DNA of 64,000 nt from Symsagittifera roscoffensis. Lineage: Eukaryota > Xenacoelomorpha > Acoela > Convolutidae. Under the pieces are notes generated by a model. It did no database searches. It was not told where the DNA came from and saw only the letters and a list, made by a program, of their open reading frames with translations. Made by a program: the position numbers and the translations under genes. The stretch spans positions 40,687,797-40,751,796 of the forward strand of contig NC_087071.1 in assembly GCF_963678635.1 (NCBI RefSeq), given 5' to 3'. Every line of letters begins with the position of its first letter. Position 1 is the stretch's first letter. Shown piece by piece: positions 62,079 through 64,000 of this stretch.

Positions 62079-64000
62079 CTAAATTGCTAGTACAGCTTGT
62101 CCTGGTTGTAATTTTACCTTTCTATCCAAAAAAACTGGTACCTTATTTTCATCTGTTATTATCCTATTAATTGGTCTCTTAACATACTTTCGGTCCGGGT
62201 TTCTAATCCGTATTAGACCGTTGTTCAAGTCAATCATCACGTCAAAATTCCTGACAAAATCTCTGCCCAAGATGAATTGGTCGGCGTCGTCCAGATTCTC
62301 TACCACCAGGAAGCTCATCCAAAGGTCTCGTCCTCCCATGTGAAGGACCGTTATTGGTGTTCTCCCGGCTACGTAGATAGCTCCTCGATTGGCTGCAGCC
62401 AGTCGGAGATTCGTTGGAATCAGATCTTCCCGCGTGAAGCCCATTCTTTCCCAAGTTTTTATCGGCATCACACTCACTACCGCTCCTGTGTCCAGAAGCC
62501 CTGTGACTCCGATTTTTGTTCCGTTGGTGTCGAACAGATGTGCTGTCACATCTGCTTCATATCCAATGTGTACTGCGTCTTGTTCCATCATGGCGTCATG
62601 GCCTATCCTGCGGACCTTGAGTTCCTCTTCTCCCAAATAGATCTGCCCTATTTGGTCATCATCTGTTGTTACATAAGTCCTGGTGTAGATGCTGATCCCA
62701 TCCACGTTCAGCATCACTTGATACGGCCCATAGACTTCTAGGTAGCGTCCATGAAGTTTCTTCGTGGTTAGTAGTGCCCTCACAGCCCTCGACTCGGTGC
62801 GTGGCTCCATCTGCCTCAGATAGTCTGCATATGTGTCCAAATGCATCAAAGTGAACTCAGATGGTTCACTCAGATTTCTGATTACCTGATGCCCTGCCAC
62901 CGAGATTATCGATTGTATTTTACTTCCTTGCGGTGCCATACCGAACCTCTGACCAGAGATAACATTAAGTTTCATGCTCAAGCTGCTTGGTGCTTTTGCC
63001 TCTTCAACTTCCGTTGCTTCAAAGGCGTTCAGTTGCTCCTGTAATTTTTCATTCTCCAGCTCGAGTTTCACCTTTTGCTCAATCTCTTTCGTCACTAGTT
63101 CCTGCTGTACTCTATTTATAGCATCCCTCGCAGCTGCCCTATAATCGATTTTGAAGTCATCGGCCGCAGTTGCTGGTTCCGGTTCACGTGCTTCTTCTGT
63201 TACCGCTTGCATCTTCTTTGCCACCAGCTCTTGAGGTTTATCCTTTCTGCGTGCCTCCGCTTCACTCAAAAGTCGAGCCTTGCTGGCTTTCACTCCTGAC
63301 AAAGCTTCTCCATGTCTTGGATGCTTGATGTCTGCCACTGCATCCCAGAATTGCGGACAATCTGATTTAAAATGACCTTCCAAGTTACAAAAGAAACACC
63401 TCGGGCCGAATTTCGCAATTACTCCTCTCATGAAATCCTCATGATCCAATTCTGACGCATCTTCGTCCTCGAGGCTAAAGCCTATTGCTTTCATGCCTTG
63501 TTTGTAAGCTGGGCATGCTGACACATGATGGTCTGTTGAACTGCAATTAGCACAAGAACGTCTCTTGTCCATATCATCCCTCGTTTTGTACCAATTGTTC
63601 CCTTGGTTTGCTGGTCCGTTGTTAAAATTGCAATAATTGTTCTTGTAATATCCAGATCTCGAAGGAGGTTTCAACAAAAGATACTCTTTTGATTTGAGCC
63701 TCAACTCCTCCGGTGTTGGCGCATTAGTTGATAGTGGTGTGTAATGCGTTGCTAGCATCGTACGAAGTTCATCATTTTTCACACCATCGATGAATTTTGA
63801 GGCTACGGCCAGGTTCATCCTTCGGTTTGACTCATCCGGTTGGCTGCGTCTTCTCAGCATTTCCAAATCATCGAGAAACTTGTCTATTGTTTCATCTTCT
63901 CGTTGCCTCCGTTTCTCGAAGCGCATCATCGCCTGGTGCCCCTGCACCCCTGATCCGAAACGGTTTAACAAGATTTCGAAGATTTTCTCAGCAGTGTCAC
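62079..64000 (-). CDS. Element C gag-protease, cut by the window edge
   Basis: The frame stays open to the right edge, so the N-terminus lies outside. Numbering from the codon at 63971, the capsid segment is residues 1-100 (KRRQREDETIDKFLDDLEML, SKFIDGVKNDELRTMLATHY). Two CCHC knuckles follow, C140-C153 (CANCSSTDHHVSAC) and C192-C205 (CFFCNLEGHFKSDC). Next is a conserved block (AGHQVIRNLSEPSEFTLMHL, VDGISIYTRT) and a retropepsin with GLLDTGAVVSVMP (about 493) and FILGRDFVRNFDV. Gag and protease share one frame here, unlike B. The frame stops at TAG just before the RT frame, which needs a one-base shift; B reads straight through at this point, so an indel is likely. Confidence 0.88.
   Translation of the reverse strand, partial: DTAEKIFEILLNRFGSGVQGHQAMMRFEKRRQREDETIDKFLDDLEMLRRRSQPDESNRRMNLAVASKFIDGVKNDELRTMLATHYTPLSTNAPTPEELRLKSKEYLLLKPPSRSGYYKNNYCNFNNGPANQGNNWYKTRDDMDKRRSCANCSSTDHHVSACPAYKQGMKAIGFSLEDEDASELDHEDFMRGVIAKFGPRCFFCNLEGHFKSDCPQFWDAVADIKHPRHGEALSGVKASKARLLSEAEARRKDKPQELVAKKMQAVTEEAREPEPATAADDFKIDYRAAARDAINRVQQELVTKEIEQKVKLELENEKLQEQLNAFEATEVEEAKAPSSLSMKLNVISGQRFGMAPQGSKIQSIISVAGHQVIRNLSEPSEFTLMHLDTYADYLRQMEPRTESRAVRALLTTKKLHGRYLEVYGPYQVMLNVDGISIYTRTYVTTDDDQIGQIYLGEEELKVRRIGHDAMMEQDAVHIGYEADVTAHLFDTNGTKIGVTGLLDTGAVVSVMPIKTWERMGFTREDLIPTNLRLAAANRGAIYVAGRTPITVLHMGGRDLWMSFLVVENLDDADQFILGRDFVRNFDVMIDLNNGLIRIRNPDRKYVKRPINRIITDENKVPVFLDRKVKLQPGQAVLAI

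Overview
The window is invertebrate animal DNA. An AT-rich, intron-containing host region lies at the left (about 1-16 kb), and a dense stack of LTR retrotransposons, almost all reading on the minus strand, fills the rest (about 16-64 kb). No phylum can be named from the sequence. The host gene has GT-AG introns, most of the DNA is transposon-derived, and a tRNA-derived SINE head, a hAT-type MITE and a 5'-truncated LINE are present, so it is neither prokaryotic nor organellar.

Region 1 (1-16 kb). A multi-exon gene for a Spinster-like major facilitator transporter runs from 10546 down to 844 on the minus strand. Six 5' exons and a C-terminal tail exon can be read; part of the membrane core falls in or near a 200-base assembly gap (1344-1543). 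Its introns and flank hold a hAT-like MITE with a perfect 8-bp target duplication, a TIR element carrying a tRNA-like polymerase III promoter, a 316-bp tandem duplication, and scattered AT-rich palindromic repeats.

Region 2 (16-25.6 kb). A decayed mosaic: Ty3/gypsy pol of one lineage (D, 16.3-20.8 kb) is joined to a gag fragment and then to the 5' half of a different Ty3/gypsy element (A1, 21.2-25.6 kb).

Region 3 (25.6-49.5 kb). A giant Ty3/gypsy-like element (B, about 24 kb) is bracketed by LTRs and by a TTTAA direct repeat, and appears to be inserted in the 5' LTR of A1. Sense order: 5' LTR, leader with a 14-bp minisatellite, gag, protease-RT-RNase H, integrase with a C-terminal macrodomain-like module, an accessory ORF with an SGNH-hydrolase domain, a second accessory ORF of nearly 2000 codons with no recognised function, polypurine tract, 3' LTR. 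It is broken by several nonsense codons and frameshifts.

Region 4 (49.5-64 kb). The rest of A1's LTR, a 5'-truncated CR1/Jockey-like LINE, then element C, a relative of B cut by the right window edge. C has a nearly intact 1902-residue Pol with the same macrodomain-like tail. Its accessory region is an internally deleted version of B's.

The most notable items are: (1) the gag-pol plus macrodomain-like tail plus SGNH ORF plus giant orphan ORF architecture, shared by two diverged elements; (2) an 11-nt polypurine-tract core repeated inside coding sequence in two different reading frames; (3) a by-eye excess of CTCGAG and its CpG-decay products across element B.
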